Shown here one piece after another: positions 42,714 to 52,700 of a stretch of DNA of 64,000 nucleotides (the stretch's first letter is position 1; every line of letters starts with the position of its first letter). The DNA is taken from assembly GCF_000711825.1 (NCBI RefSeq), contig NZ_JONJ01000011.1, positions 62,001 through 126,000 on the forward strand, given 5' to 3'. The position numbers were made by a program, and so were the translations under genes. Origin of the DNA: [Clostridium] aminophilum DSM 10710. Lineage in GTDB: Bacteria; Bacillota; Clostridia; Lachnospirales; Lachnospiraceae. The notes beneath the pieces are model-generated. The model was given only the letters and a program-made list of their open reading frames with translations, made no database searches and was not told the DNA's origin.

Positions 42714-42786
42714 GGGGTGTTAGCTCAGCTGGGAGAGCATCTGCCTTACAAGCAGGGGGTCATAGGTTCGAGCCCTATACGCCCCA
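42714..42786 (+). tRNA. tRNA-Val (anticodon TAC), copy 1
   Basis: 73 nt with full cloverleaf: acceptor ggggtgt/acgcccc, D arm GCTCAGCTGGGAGAGC, anticodon loop CTTACAA and T arm GGTTCGAGCC. CCA is not encoded. Confidence 0.97.
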
Positions 42787-42828
42787 TCCGATCGGTTCAG
42801 GTGAAAGCCTGAACCGAATCTTAAATAT

Positions 42829-42902
42829 GGCGAGGTAGCTCAGCTGGCTAGAGCACACGGTTCATACCCGTGGTGTCGAGGGTTCAAGTCCCCCTCTCGC
42901 TA
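42829..42902 (+). tRNA. tRNA-Met (anticodon CAT), copy 1
   Basis: 74 nt, anticodon loop TTCATAC, stem cacgg/ccgtg, T loop TTCAAGT. The anticodon stem lacks the three G-C pairs of initiator tRNA, so an elongator is likely; tRNA-Ile2 with lysidine is a less likely alternative. One T-stem pair is A-C in both copies. Confidence 0.93.
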
Positions 42903-42911
42903 TGATCGATT

Positions 42912-42940
42912 CCGGAAGCAGAGATGCTTCCGGTTTTTTT
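42912..42940 (+). terminator. Terminator of tRNA cassette 1
   Basis: ccggaagca and tgcttccgg around gaga, then seven or eight T. Confidence 0.92.
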
Positions 42941-42976
42941 GTTGCACAGGAAATTTCTTCGGAATTCCTGTGCAAC
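42941..42976. repeat. Perfect 12-bp inverted repeat
   Basis: gttgcacaggaa and ttcctgtgcaac separated by 12 bases, directly after the cassette terminator. The following bases to 43134 hold no recognisable gene. Confidence 0.75.
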
Positions 42977-43134
42977 AAAACTGCTCTGCGGGGATGCGCG
43001 CTGCTGAGCGGAAGAGGGCATTCTGGGGGCAGCAGCGCTGGCCGGCGGCGACCGCCGCGTTCCGCGTTCTTTCTGCCCGAATTCGTGTCTTCAAGGGAGT
43101 TTTAAAAACAATTCGAAAAAATCGAAAAATAATG

Positions 43135-43163
43135 TTGACATATCACCCCAGGTCTGCTATTAT
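43135..43163 (+). promoter_or_regulatory. Promoter of tRNA cassette 2
   Basis: A perfect TTGACA (43135-43140), 17 bp, TATTAT (43158-43163), then the same gtcgc-gtga-gcgac hairpin as cassette 1. Confidence 0.9.
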
Positions 43164-43195
43164 GATGAAGTCGCGTGAGCGACACAAAAGGATGT

Positions 43196-43268
43196 GGGGT
43201 GTTAGCTCAGCTGGGAGAGCATCTGCCTTACAAGCAGGGGGTCATAGGTTCGAGCCCTATACGCCCCA
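43196..43268 (+). tRNA. tRNA-Val (anticodon TAC), copy 2
   Basis: Identical in sequence to the copy at 42714-42786. Confidence 0.97.
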
Positions 43269-43272
43269 TCCA

Positions 43273-43310
43273 ATCGGTTCAGACCTGATCGTCTGAACCG
43301 ATGATTTTTT
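43273..43310 (+). terminator. Hairpin with T-run between tRNA-Val and tRNA-Met, cassette 2
   Basis: atcggttcagac and gtctgaaccgat around ctgatc, then six T. The same place in cassette 1 has a hairpin but no T-run, so here some transcripts may stop before tRNA-Met. Confidence 0.7.
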
Positions 43311-43318
43311 CTTAATAT

Positions 43319-43392
43319 GGCGAGGTAGCTCAGCTGGCTAGAGCACGCGGTTCATACCCGCGGTGTCGAGGGTTCAAGTCCCCCTCTCGCTA
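43319..43392 (+). tRNA. tRNA-Met (anticodon CAT), copy 2
   Basis: As copy 1 but with a paired change in the anticodon stem (A-T to G-C, giving gcgg/ccgc). Confidence 0.94.
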
Positions 43393-43401
43393 TGATAACC
43401 G

Positions 43402-43434
43402 ACTCCGGAAGCAGCGATGTTTCCGGAGTTTTTT
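43402..43434 (+). terminator. Terminator of tRNA cassette 2
   Basis: actccggaagca and tgtttccggagt around gcga, then six T. Confidence 0.92.
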
Positions 43435-43443
43435 ACGCAAGCG

Positions 43444-43525
43444 GCGAGCCAAAGCCTGTGGTTGCACGAGGCCCTGGCGATTGCCGCGAAACGTTCGAAA
43501 ACCGCGAAACGTGTTTCGTCTCGTT
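43444..43525 (+). repeat. Dispersed ~85-bp intergenic repeat, copy A
   Basis: Shares GAGCCAAAGC, GAGGCCCTGGCGA, GCGAAACG and CGTGTT-CG-CTCGTT with copy B at 46141-46229, and matches copy C at 4189-4276 on the other strand. It holds a palindrome CGAAACGTGTTTCG and a 5' hairpin closed by GCCA/TGGC. The remaining bases to 43662 hold no supported gene. Confidence 0.8.
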
Positions 43526-43662
43526 GAAGTAACAGGCCCGCCGGCGGCTGCGAAACGTTTAACGTGCGCGAAGCATCTTTCGTGGGCTGTCGGCCGAAAG
43601 AACACGGAGCGTGAGTGTGATTGGGCGGAAGCCGTGCGACTGGCTTGCCGTGAGGTGAAAAG

Positions 43663-44121
43663 ATGGATTTTTTAAAGATATTTCTGGTTTCTATGGTTCC
43701 GATGGTTGAACTGCGAGGCGCAATCCCGTTTTCTCAGTATCTCGGGCTTCCGCTCATCCCGTCATATCTGATCTGTATCGTGGGCAATATGCTTCCGGTT
43801 CCGTTTATCCATCTGTTCGCCAGAAAAGTTCTGGTGGCCGGGAAAAACTGGCCGGTCGTCGGGAATATGTTTGAGTGGATTCTGGACCGTGGAGAAAAGG
43901 CGGGAAAAAAGCTGACGGCGAAGGCTGGACGCGGAACCTTTCTTGCGCTTCTCCTTTTTGTCGGAATTCCGCTCCCGGGAACCGGGGCATGGACCGGGAC
44001 ACTGGCGGCCAGCATTCTGGATATGAAGTTTCGGGAGACCGTTGCGGCGGTTATGCTGGGAGTTCTTCTCGCCGGTGTGATCATGATGACCGCAAGTGTG
44101 CTCGGTTTCCGTCTGGTATAA
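43663..44121 (+). CDS. COG2426 small membrane protein (putative small multidrug export)
   Basis: The 152-residue membrane protein has about four helices, the N-terminal PMVELRGAIPFS (about 13-24) and GIPLPGTGAWTGTLAA (about 105-120), both hallmarks of the COG2426 family. The export role in the family name is not well proven. GAGGTGAAAAG precedes the ATG. Confidence 0.87.
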   Translation: MDFLKIFLVSMVPMVELRGAIPFSQYLGLPLIPSYLICIVGNMLPVPFIHLFARKVLVAGKNWPVVGNMFEWILDRGEKAGKKLTAKAGRGTFLALLLFVGIPLPGTGAWTGTLAASILDMKFRETVAAVMLGVLLAGVIMMTASVLGFRLV

Positions 44122-44269
44122 GAAATGGCGTAAAAGCACCGGAAAAGGCGCAGGAAACAGCACCGGAAAAACGCAGGAAACAGCGCCGGAAAAGCGTAAA
44201 AACATCAGAAAAAAGCATAAGAAAAAACATCAGAAAAACATCAGAGGAAACATAAGAAAAAAGCTGCTT
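44122..44269 (+). repeat. A-rich degenerate short repeats
   Basis: Imperfect repeats of caccggaaaa-like and acatcagaaaa-like units after the COG2426 gene. No coding feature is convincing. Confidence 0.5.
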
Positions 44270-44270
44270 T

Positions 44271-44346
44271 ATGGCGCCGCCGCGCGGACCGTTCGTCGGA
44301 CAGAGACGGGACTTCCGCAGGGGCGCCATTGTTTATATTTTTTTTA
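44271..44346 (+). terminator. Hairpin with T-run after the COG2426 gene
   Basis: The arms atggcgcc and ggcgccat are perfect with a long, GC-rich loop, followed by a T-rich run at 44337-44346. Confidence 0.6.
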
Positions 44347-44369
44347 TCCATTCGTCACAGGCGATATGC

Positions 44370-44375
44370 TATACT
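44370..44375 (+). promoter_or_regulatory. Extended -10 of the lipid kinase promoter
   Basis: TGCTATACT, an extended -10 without a recognisable -35, about 90 bp before the start codon. Confidence 0.5.
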
Positions 44376-44466
44376 GATTACTAATCGAGAAGACGAAAAA
44401 CGATCACGGGTATCGGCAGAGTCTGGAACGGCCGGTATCGGAAATCGCTTGTTGACGGAGGCGGAG

Positions 44467-45453
44467 ATGTACTATTTTATCGTCAATCCCAATTCAGGAA
44501 GCGGAAGAGGCTTGAAAGTCTGGCAGACAATCGAGCGTATCATCGCCCGAAAGCACATCGAATATGAGGCATATCTGACGGAGGGACCGGAGCAGGCGGG
44601 AGAGTACGCTGCGGCGATCACGGAATCCCTCCGCAAACAATATGAAAGCACGTCGGAAGAAGAATCCACAGAAGAGACGGAAACAGCAGACGAACATGTG
44701 ATGGTCATTGTCGGCGGAGACGGGACATTCAGTGAAGTCCTGAACGGGATGGACACGGATGCACCGGTCACCGTTGGCTATGTTCCCGTGGGAGTGGGCA
44801 ATGATCTTGCCCGGAGTCTTCGCCTGTCGCGGAGCGTGAATTCCCGCATCCGCAGAATTCTGCGGGCGAAGAAGTACCGCAACCTTGATTACGGCATTAT
44901 GACAGTGGACGGATCGGACGGAGAAGCCTGCCACCGGCGTTTTATCGTCAGCAGCGGGATCGGACTCGATGCGGATATCTGCCACCGGGAAGATTCCATG
45001 ATGCTGAAAATTCTCTTCGGAAAACTGCGGCTGGACCGGCTTTCCCGTTTTTTTGCGCGGTATCACAGCTGCCGGTCGGCGATTCCGAGCAAAGGATATA
45101 TTGTCCTCAACGGAGAGCGGCGAGTGGAGTTCAACAACATTTTTTTTGTGAGCGCCATGCTTCTTCCGTATGAATGCGGCGGTATGAAGATCGGACGGGA
45201 TGCGGGACGTGGAAACGGGGAACTCTCGATCTGCGTTTATTCGAACAGCAGCCGGACGGAACTGATGAATGCGATGCGGTGCGCGGCGGGCGGACGAAGG
45301 AAGATCCGCGGACTCCGGACGTATTCCTGCAAGGAGGCGAAGATTCACACCGAGATTCCGTTTCTTGTCCATGCGGACGGCGAGAGCAGCGGAAACGCGA
45401 TGACGGATATTCAGGTTTCCTGTGTAAAGGGAAAGATTCGGATGATTATCTGA
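44467..45453 (+). CDS. Diacylglycerol kinase family lipid kinase
   Basis: The 328-residue cytoplasmic kinase begins [15 protein letters not shown], has the nucleotide-binding [15 protein letters not shown] (about 80-94) and the [12 protein letters not shown] motif (about 112-123), and ends with beta strands of the DgkB/YegS type ([23 protein letters not shown]). An acidic stretch (about 62-75, [16 protein letters not shown]) interrupts the N-terminal domain. It probably phosphorylates diacylglycerol or a related lipid. The start at 44467 is set by homology and GGAGGCGGAG; the frame is open to 44329. Confidence 0.9.
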   Translation: MYYFIVNPNSGSGRGLKVWQTIERIIARKHIEYEAYLTEGPEQAGEYAAAITESLRKQYESTSEEESTEETETADEHVMVIVGGDGTFSEVLNGMDTDAPVTVGYVPVGVGNDLARSLRLSRSVNSRIRRILRAKKYRNLDYGIMTVDGSDGEACHRRFIVSSGIGLDADICHREDSMMLKILFGKLRLDRLSRFFARYHSCRSAIPSKGYIVLNGERRVEFNNIFFVSAMLLPYECGGMKIGRDAGRGNGELSICVYSNSSRTELMNAMRCAAGGRRKIRGLRTYSCKEAKIHTEIPFLVHADGESSGNAMTDIQVSCVKGKIRMII

Positions 45454-45484
45454 TTTTTATTGGGGAAAGGTAAGAAAGAAACAG

Positions 45485-46054
45485 ATGAGGATAGGACAGG
45501 GTTACGATGTACACAAACTGACGGAGGGACGGGAACTGATTCTCGGAGGGGTGAAAATCCCGTATGAAAAGGGGCTTCTCGGCCACTCCGACGCGGACGT
45601 TCTGCTCCATGCCATCATGGATGCGCTTCTCGGCGCGGCGGCGCTCGGTGACATCGGACAGCATTTTCCGGATACCGATCCGAGGTATGAGGGCGCGGAC
45701 AGCATGATGCTTCTGCGGGAAGTCGGAAAGATTCTGGAAGAGCACAATTATATCATTGAGAACATTGATTCGACGATCATTGCACAGAAGCCGAAACTCG
45801 CGGATTACCGGCCGAAGATGGCGCAGAATATCGCCGATGCGCTCGGGCTGGATGTCGATCAGGTCAGCGTGAAGGCGACGACGGAAGAGCATCTCGGATT
45901 TACCGGGCGGGGCGAGGGCATTTCCGCACAGGCGGTAGCGCTTCTTTCGACGGTGGACAATTTCATCTACTACGATCAGACAATGCCAAATGGCGGATGT
46001 GCGGGCGGCCGATGCGCCGGATGCGCGGGATGCCTGAAAAATCAGCCGGAGTGA
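45485..46054 (+). CDS. ispF: 2-C-methyl-D-erythritol 2,4-cyclodiphosphate synthase with Cys-rich tail
   Basis: Forms the cyclodiphosphate in the MEP isoprenoid pathway. The N-terminal 157 residues are canonical: [12 protein letters not shown] with the metal ligands Asp and His, [30 protein letters not shown] and [14 protein letters not shown]. An extra tail of about 30 residues ends in [12 protein letters not shown], a Cys-x4-Cys-x2-Cys-x2-Cys cluster, which is not part of the usual enzyme. The gene starts 31 bp after the lipid kinase with GGGAAAGG upstream, so both are probably cotranscribed. Confidence 0.95.
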   Translation: MRIGQGYDVHKLTEGRELILGGVKIPYEKGLLGHSDADVLLHAIMDALLGAAALGDIGQHFPDTDPRYEGADSMMLLREVGKILEEHNYIIENIDSTIIAQKPKLADYRPKMAQNIADALGLDVDQVSVKATTEEHLGFTGRGEGISAQAVALLSTVDNFIYYDQTMPNGGCAGGRCAGCAGCLKNQPE

Positions 46055-46101
46055 TGCATCTGTGAGTTGCGGTGGCACAGAATATTGTTTTGTGATAGAA
46101 T

Positions 46102-46138
46102 GGAGGACAGACTATAGCGTTCTGTCTTCCTTTTGTTT
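46102..46138 (+). terminator. Terminator after ispF
   Basis: ggaggacaga and tctgtcttcc (one G-T pair), then TTTTGTTT. Confidence 0.85.
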
Positions 46139-46140
46139 AG

Positions 46141-46229
46141 GCGAGCAAAGAGCCAAAGCTCACGCTTGCGTGAGGCCCTGGCGACTGACGCGAAACGCTC
46201 GAAACTTGTGAAGCGTGTTACGACTCGTT
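46141..46229 (+). repeat. Dispersed ~85-bp intergenic repeat, copy B
   Basis: Best matched to copy A at 43444-43525. Its 5' half forms ctcacgc/gcgtgag inside GCCA/TGGC; differences between copies partly keep pairing. It starts immediately after the ispF terminator. The rest up to 46381 has no supported gene. Confidence 0.8.
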
Positions 46230-46381
46230 TATGCGGGCAGGGAGTCAATGTCCATGCCGGCACAGGGGACATTTGCCCGGATGGTGAGCCGACCTGCGAA
46301 GAGCGTCTTATGCCGGGAAAGACAGAATAGAGTAAGATCGTGAACATAAGATCGTGAAAGAATGGAAAAGGGGAAAGTTCG

Positions 46382-47797
46382 ATGAAAATCTTCAACACAC
46401 TCAGCAGAACAAAAGAAGAGTTCAAGCCGCTTCAGGACGGACAGGTCAGCATGTATGTCTGCGGTCCGACGGTTTATAACTTTATTCATATCGGAAATGC
46501 GCGCCCGATGATCGTGTTTGACACCGTGCGCCGGTATTTTGAGTACAAGGGATATAAAGTCAATTACGTATCGAATTTTACGGATGTGGATGACAAGATT
46601 ATCAAGGCGGCCAACGAAGAGGGCGTGGAGTCTTCGGTTATCTCCGAGCGCTTTATCAGAGAGTGCCTGACCGACATGAAGGGGATGAATATCATGCCGG
46701 CGACGAAGAATCCGAAGGCGACAGAAGAGATCGACGGCATGATCGAGATGGTTCAGACGCTGATCGACAAGGGACATGCCTATGTCGCAAAGGACGGAAC
46801 GGTCTATTTCCGTGTGAAGAGCGACCCGAATTACGGAAAGCTTTCCCATAAGAATATGGATGATCTGGAGTCCGCATTTACCGAGAGAACACTGAAAGTC
46901 AGCGGTGAGGACCAGAAAGAAGATCCGAATGATTTCGTTCTCTGGAAACCGAAGAAAGAGGGCGAGCCGTTCTGGGTATCCCCGTGGTGCGAGGGAAGAC
47001 CGGGCTGGCACATCGAGTGCTCGGTGATGTCCAAAAAATATCTTGGAACCACCATTGACATTCATGCGGGCGGCGAAGATCTCGTGTTCCCGCACCATGA
47101 AAATGAGATCGCGCAGAGTGAGTGCGCGAACGGCGAGCCGTTTGCCAAATACTGGATGCACAACGCATTCCTGAATATCGACGGAACCAAGATGTCCAAG
47201 TCTCTCGGTAACTTCCGTACCGTCCGCGAGATCAGCGAGCATTATGATCTTCAGGTTCTCCGCCTGTTCATGCTGAGCGCGCAGTACCGCAGCCCGCTGA
47301 ACTTCAGCGCTGACATGATGGAGTCTGCCAAGACTTCTCTGGAGCGTATCCGCACCGCGTCCGAGAACCAGAGAACGGTGATGGAAAATGGTGCAGAGGG
47401 CGCAATGACGGAAGAGGAGACAAAGAATGCGGCTCTTCTGAAGGATTACATCGCAAAGTTTGAGTCGGCGATGGATGATGATTTTAATACCGCGGATGCG
47501 GTATCGGCGGTATTTGAGCTGGTTCGTTTCTCCAACTCCACAGTAAAGGCGGATTCCACAAAGGAATATGCAAAGACCGTATTTGACGTTATGGAAAAAC
47601 TCTGCGGTGTTCTGGGTATCATCACCGAGACAAAAAAGGAGATGCTGGACAGCGATATCGAGGCGATGATTCAGGCGCGTCAGGATGCGAGAAAAGCAAA
47701 GAATTTTGCCGAGGCTGACCGGATCCGCAACGAACTGCTGGAAAAAGGGATTATTCTGGAAGACACCAGAGAGGGCGTAAAATGGAAGAGAGCCTGA
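46382..47797 (+). CDS. cysS: Cysteinyl-tRNA synthetase
   Basis: Charges tRNA-Cys. The 471-residue class I synthetase has [16 protein letters not shown] (zinc cysteine and HIGH motif, about 23-38), further zinc ligands in WHIECSVM and [10 protein letters not shown], and [11 protein letters not shown] (KMSKS, about 264-274). A C-terminal helical domain ends the protein. GGGGAAAG precedes the start. Its last 16 bases overlap mrnC. Confidence 0.97.
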   Translation: MKIFNTLSRTKEEFKPLQDGQVSMYVCGPTVYNFIHIGNARPMIVFDTVRRYFEYKGYKVNYVSNFTDVDDKIIKAANEEGVESSVISERFIRECLTDMKGMNIMPATKNPKATEEIDGMIEMVQTLIDKGHAYVAKDGTVYFRVKSDPNYGKLSHKNMDDLESAFTERTLKVSGEDQKEDPNDFVLWKPKKEGEPFWVSPWCEGRPGWHIECSVMSKKYLGTTIDIHAGGEDLVFPHHENEIAQSECANGEPFAKYWMHNAFLNIDGTKMSKSLGNFRTVREISEHYDLQVLRLFMLSAQYRSPLNFSADMMESAKTSLERIRTASENQRTVMENGAEGAMTEEETKNAALLKDYIAKFESAMDDDFNTADAVSAVFELVRFSNSTVKADSTKEYAKTVFDVMEKLCGVLGIITETKKEMLDSDIEAMIQARQDARKAKNFAEADRIRNELLEKGIILEDTREGVKWKRA

Positions 47798-48240
47798 AGA
47801 CGATCCTCGAAAACTTCCGGACAGCATTCCGGATCAAAGGACATGAGATCGGAGAGTACTCCGGTCTTCAGCTCGCCTACATCGGCGATGCAGCGTATGA
47901 GATGGTGATCCGGACCTATGTGATGGATCAGGGAAACATGCAGGTGGAAAAAATGCATAAGCACACCACTTCTCTGGTCAGAGCGGGGGCACAGGCGGCG
48001 ATGTACCACGCCATGAATGACGCGGACATCCTGACGGCGGAGGAGATCCGCGCCTATAAGCTCGGAAGAAATTCCAAGTCTTATACCAAAGCGAAGAATG
48101 CCACGATGACGGATTACCGGACCGCAACCGGATTTGAAGCGCTGATGGGCTGGCTCTATATGTCCGGCCGTTACAGCCGAATGATCGAACTGATCGCGTT
48201 TGGCCTGCGGGCGATCGGGGAACTGAAGGAGAATGAATGA
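47782..48240 (+). CDS. mrnC: Mini-ribonuclease III
   Basis: The 152-residue protein is an RNase III catalytic domain without the double-stranded RNA-binding domain. GLQLAYIGDAAYEMVIR (about 28-44) holds the catalytic acidic residues and ATGFEALMGWLYMSG (about 115-130) the second acidic helix. It matures 23S rRNA ends. It overlaps cysS by 16 bases and the rlmB start by four, a conserved Firmicute operon. Confidence 0.95.
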   Translation: MEESLKTILENFRTAFRIKGHEIGEYSGLQLAYIGDAAYEMVIRTYVMDQGNMQVEKMHKHTTSLVRAGAQAAMYHAMNDADILTAEEIRAYKLGRNSKSYTKAKNATMTDYRTATGFEALMGWLYMSGRYSRMIELIAFGLRAIGELKENE

Positions 48241-49358
48241 GCGAGAAATTCAACAACAGAGCCGGGAAAAGACCGGATAAAAGACCGATGGAGGGACGGA
48301 ATCTGCGTCCCCTTGGCACCATTTCCCGACCGGAGAGAAATGAGGATGCGGCAGACGTTTCGGCGAGAGGAAGCCGTGGAGAGACCGGCCGAAGGACGGC
48401 TGACCGGGCTGAATCCGGGAAACAGGGAGGTTTCGGAAAGCAGACGACCGGGCAGGGATATACCGGAAGAACAAAGAGCGATGAACGCAGAAAAGTGTTT
48501 GGAAAAAGCGATCGGAAAGGCTCCGAAAGAAAGTATGCATCCTACCGCCTGAATCCGTCCCGTACATCCCGGGCGCAGGATGAGTACAGGGAGACCGTTT
48601 CGGAGGCGGAGACGGAGGGGATCGAGTCGACCCATATCGAGGGAAGGAATGCTGTTCTGGAGGCATTCCGTTCCGGAAAAACCATCGAAAAGCTGTTTGT
48701 TCAGGACGCGTGCAAAGATGGTCCGATCCAGACCATCGTCCGGGAGGCGAAGAAGAATCCGGATACGATTCTGAACTTTGTCAGCCGCGAGCGCCTGGAC
48801 GAGCTTTCCGAGACCGGACACCATCAGGGCGTCATCGCCTATGCTGCGGCGTATGCCTATTCCGAGGTGTCGGATATGCTGGCCAAGGCAAAGGAAAAGG
48901 GAGAGGATCCGTTCCTGATCCTTCTGGACGGAATTGAAGATCCGCACAATCTCGGGGCGATCATCCGTACGGCGAATCAGGCCGGTGCGCACGGTGTGAT
49001 TATCACCAAACACAGAGCCTGCGGTCTGACGGCGACGGTGGCAAAGTCCTCCGCCGGCGCGCTGAATTATACGCCGGTCGCCCGGGTGACGAATCTGGGC
49101 CAGACCATCGAGGAACTGAAGAAGGAAGGTCTGTGGTTTGCCTGTGCCGATATGGGCGATACGCCGGTCTATAAGCAGAACCTGAAAGGCCCCATCGGTC
49201 TGGTGATCGGTAACGAGGGAGACGGCGTCAGCCGTCTGGTGAAGGAGAAATGCGATCTGGTTGCATCCATTCCGATGAAGGGGGATATCGACTCCCTGAA
49301 CGCATCGGTGGCGGCCGGTATTCTCGCATTTGAGATCGTGCGTCAGCGGATGGGCTGA
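48237..49358 (+). CDS. rlmB: 23S rRNA (guanosine-2'-O-)-methyltransferase, TrmH family, with long basic extension
   Basis: Methylates a ribose in the 23S rRNA peptidyl-transferase region. The 373-residue protein has an Arg/Gly/Lys/Ser-rich, probably disordered extension (about 1-120), the substrate-binding domain (about 122-200, IEGRNAVLEAFRSG) and the SPOUT core with the three signature motifs: GIEDPHNLGAIIRTANQAG, VIGNEGDGVSRL and IPMKGDIDSLNASVAAGI. The extension is longer than in standard RlmB and could bind RNA. ATGA coupling with mrnC. Confidence 0.93.
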   Translation: MSEKFNNRAGKRPDKRPMEGRNLRPLGTISRPERNEDAADVSARGSRGETGRRTADRAESGKQGGFGKQTTGQGYTGRTKSDERRKVFGKSDRKGSERKYASYRLNPSRTSRAQDEYRETVSEAETEGIESTHIEGRNAVLEAFRSGKTIEKLFVQDACKDGPIQTIVREAKKNPDTILNFVSRERLDELSETGHHQGVIAYAAAYAYSEVSDMLAKAKEKGEDPFLILLDGIEDPHNLGAIIRTANQAGAHGVIITKHRACGLTATVAKSSAGALNYTPVARVTNLGQTIEELKKEGLWFACADMGDTPVYKQNLKGPIGLVIGNEGDGVSRLVKEKCDLVASIPMKGDIDSLNASVAAGILAFEIVRQRMG

Positions 49359-49496
49359 GAGATGTTTTTCCCAAAATGACGGCTGAGAGAGGATCGACAG
49401 GGACGTCATTGGGTGTCAGATGCCGTGCGGGCTTCAGAATCTGGAGACGATGGTTGGAATGTCAGGAAGACAATAATAATAGAATATCATACAGAG

Positions 49497-49538
49497 AAGG
49501 TCTGTGGAATTGCGGAAAAGCAGTTTCACAGGCCTTTT
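49497..49538 (+). terminator. Terminator of cysS-mrnC-rlmB
   Basis: aaggtctgtggaa pairs with tttcacaggcctt (two G-T pairs), followed by a T-rich stretch. The remaining 49359-49732 has no convincing gene; a 122-codon frame there looks like noise. Confidence 0.78.
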
Positions 49539-49732
49539 CTGTTATTTTTGTAACCGAAATTGTGCTTTCTGTTACAATAAATATTGTTATTATTGCAGAA
49601 AGATGTGCGTTCTGATAGTATATGTATCGAATAAACACCTGATAGTAGTCGTATCGGGTCGGAAAGATAGAGTGACAAAGGAGATGTCTGCTGTTACCGG
49701 TATACATCAGAGAAATAAGAGGGAGAATCAGG

Positions 49733-52700
49733 ATGAAACGATCAATATGGAAAAATCTGGCACAAAGAATAAAAAAGGCGGCTGCCATTGTGACGGCGTT
49801 ATCCCTTGGATTGTCGCTTGCAATGGCACAGCCGGTGTATGCCGGAACAGGGGTTTCGAAAATTTCGATTAAAATGCCAATGCCAATAAAAGGGAATGAC
49901 AAACATCAGGTAGTCATTCCGAAAGGCGAGAAAACCACATTTGTTGTAAAACTGACCGGGTATAGCGGCAAGCCGCTGTATCAGTCAGATTGCAAAACAG
50001 TTTTTACGTCAAGCAGTAAGACGAAAGCAACGATCTCGGATCCGGATTACAAAAAAAAGAATTCCAACGTATATTGGGCGGATGTACAGGTGAAACCAAA
50101 TGCACCCGGTAAATTTGAACTTAAGGCTAAAGTCAAGAAAAAAAATCTTTATGTGTATTGGACAGTCTGTGTCTCTACACCGATTGATCGGATTGCAATC
50201 AACAAGGAGGTGGGAGATGATATATACGAAAGTGGAAACGGACCGATCATGGTCGGAGATAAGCTGATTGCGAAAGGCGTGGATCCGGACGACTTAGTGC
50301 TGACCACGGCACTGGTAAATTTTAAATGGTATGTGATCGGGGACGATGGTACCCGGACGGAAGTTCCCAAAGGAGTGCGGGATGAAGAGCTGGTTGTTAC
50401 GGAGGAGATGGTCGGACACAGACTCATGGTGGAAGCAAGACCGTCCAGTTATCTGACAGGAAGCGCGTCCTACGAGACGAGTGAAGCCGTTATCGAGTAC
50501 CGTGAACGACTGGAAGAACCGGACGCCCCGAAAAACCTGGAGGAGCAGAAATGTTCTGCGAAGGGTAAGAAGGACGGTAAAATAACCGGTGTAACGACTG
50601 CGATGGAGTATCAGTTGGAAGGGGCCAAGATTTGGACCCCCGTCACCGGAGATGAGATTACCGGTCTTGCCGAAGGCACATATTATGTGCGATACATGGC
50701 GACCGATAAGGCACTGGCATCCAAAAAAACGAAAGTTCGTGTGGGCGCGGTGGCGACGGTTTCTGCACCGAAATTCAGTCCGATGGGTGGAAGTTTTCCG
50801 GAACCGGTGGATGTTGCGATCTCCAGTGAGACAAAAGGGGCAGATATCTACTATACTCTGGATGACAGTGAGCCGACCGTGGATAGTGAAAAGTATTCCG
50901 GACCGATTCATATCGCAGAGACCACTACCGTCAGGGCGATTGCGGTGAAGGAGGGAAGTAATAACAGCTCCGTGGTTTCGGCAAACTATGAGGTGATCAA
51001 AGCAGAAGAAGGTCCGAAGATCACGAAGGATCCGGAGGGAATTTCGGAACTGATGTATGACGGGGAGGAGCATGCTCTGATTACCCCGGGCGAAGTGAAG
51101 GACGGGGAACTGTATTATGCGGTGCAGAAAGCCGTAGACGACGAAAATGAGGATGAGAATGCGGATACGCTGCAGTACCGCAAAGAAATTCCGACTGCGG
51201 CAGAGCCCGGAAGCTACTATGTCTGGTATAAGGCGGTTGACACGGAAAAGAAGATCGAAAGTGAGCCGGAGCTTATCATTGTTACGATTTATGACCGGAT
51301 CCGGATTCATTTCCACGCAAACGGCGGAACCGGGAAAATGGATGACCAGAATGTGACCACGGAGGAAGAGGTAAAGCTGAATGCGAATACATTTTCCAGA
51401 GAAGGCTTCCGGTTCACCGGATGGAATACGAAGGCGAATGGCGACGGAGACTCGTATGAGGACGGGGGAGAAGCGGAATTTACCGAAGAAACGGACCTGT
51501 ATGCGCAGTGGGAGAAGGTGATGGATCATAACCATCTTCCTCTGACAAAGGTGGAAGCGCAGGAGCCGGGATGCGAGAGCGAAGGGAACAAGCAGTATTA
51601 TGTATGCGAACACTGCGGAAAGATTTATGAAGATCCGGAAGGACAGCTGGAACTCGACAAAACGGCGGTCATCGTTGCGGCGACCGGACACCGGTGGGAC
51701 GAGGGAACGGTGATTCAGGAACCGACGCACGAGGAGGAGGGAATTCGCCGTTATACCTGCCTGAATGATTCTTCTCATACCAAAGAAGAAAAAATTCCGA
51801 AAAAGACAAAACCGGCTGCTCCTTCGACCGTTGTGGCCGGCAACTGCACGACGGCGGACAACAACGATGGAAGACTGATTGGCGTAACGACTGCGATGGA
51901 ATATAAGAAGGCCGATGCCACAGGCTGGACTGCCGGAACAGGAGAGGACATCACAGGCCTTGTTCCCGGAACCTATTATGTCCGCTTAAAGGAAACCGAT
52001 ACGACTTGTGCATCAGACAATCAGGAACTGACGATTTCGGAATATGTTGTGCCGGCCTATGACGTGATCTACAGGGTTGTGGGCGGAACCTGGGCGGATG
52101 GTAGTACGGCGGATCGGACAGAAACCGTACAAAGCGGATCGAAGCCGGCCGGCGTGCCTACCGGCATGAAAGCCTCCGAGGGTTTCGAGGACGGATCGTG
52201 GGATACAGATCCGGCGGATGCGGAAATCACGGGAGAGAAGACATTTACTTATACTTTCACGGCGAAGCGTATAGCAGCGGTTACCGAAGCGCCCACAGCA
52301 AAGAATCTGATTTATAACGGACAGGCTCAGGAACTTGTGACCGCAGGTGAGGCGGAAAACGGCACTATGTTTTACGCTGTGACCGGGGAAGATGATCCGG
52401 AACCAGACGCATCTCTTTACACCTCATCCATCCCGGCAAAAACCGGCGCAGGAACTTACCATGTCTGGTATAAAGCGTGTGACACGGAAAAGAATAACGA
52501 AAGCGAGCCGGAGTACGTCTCCGTTACGATCCATGACCGAATTGTGATTCATTTCCACGCGAACGGCGGAACCGGAAAAATGGATGATCAGAATGCGGTC
52601 ACGGGTGATGAGACAAAGCTGAATGCGAATACATTTTCCAGAGAAGGCTTCCGGTTCACCGGATGGAATACGAAGGCGAATGGCAACGGAGATTCGTATG

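Noticed and set aside
46229-47827. Minus-strand frame of 532 codons opposite cysS
   Set aside because: Shadow of cysS; no supporting signals.
49504-49872. 122-codon plus-strand frame between rlmB and the surface protein
   Set aside because: It starts in the terminator hairpin and runs into the signal peptide of the surface protein in another frame; unusual Cys content reflects A/T-rich intergenic DNA.
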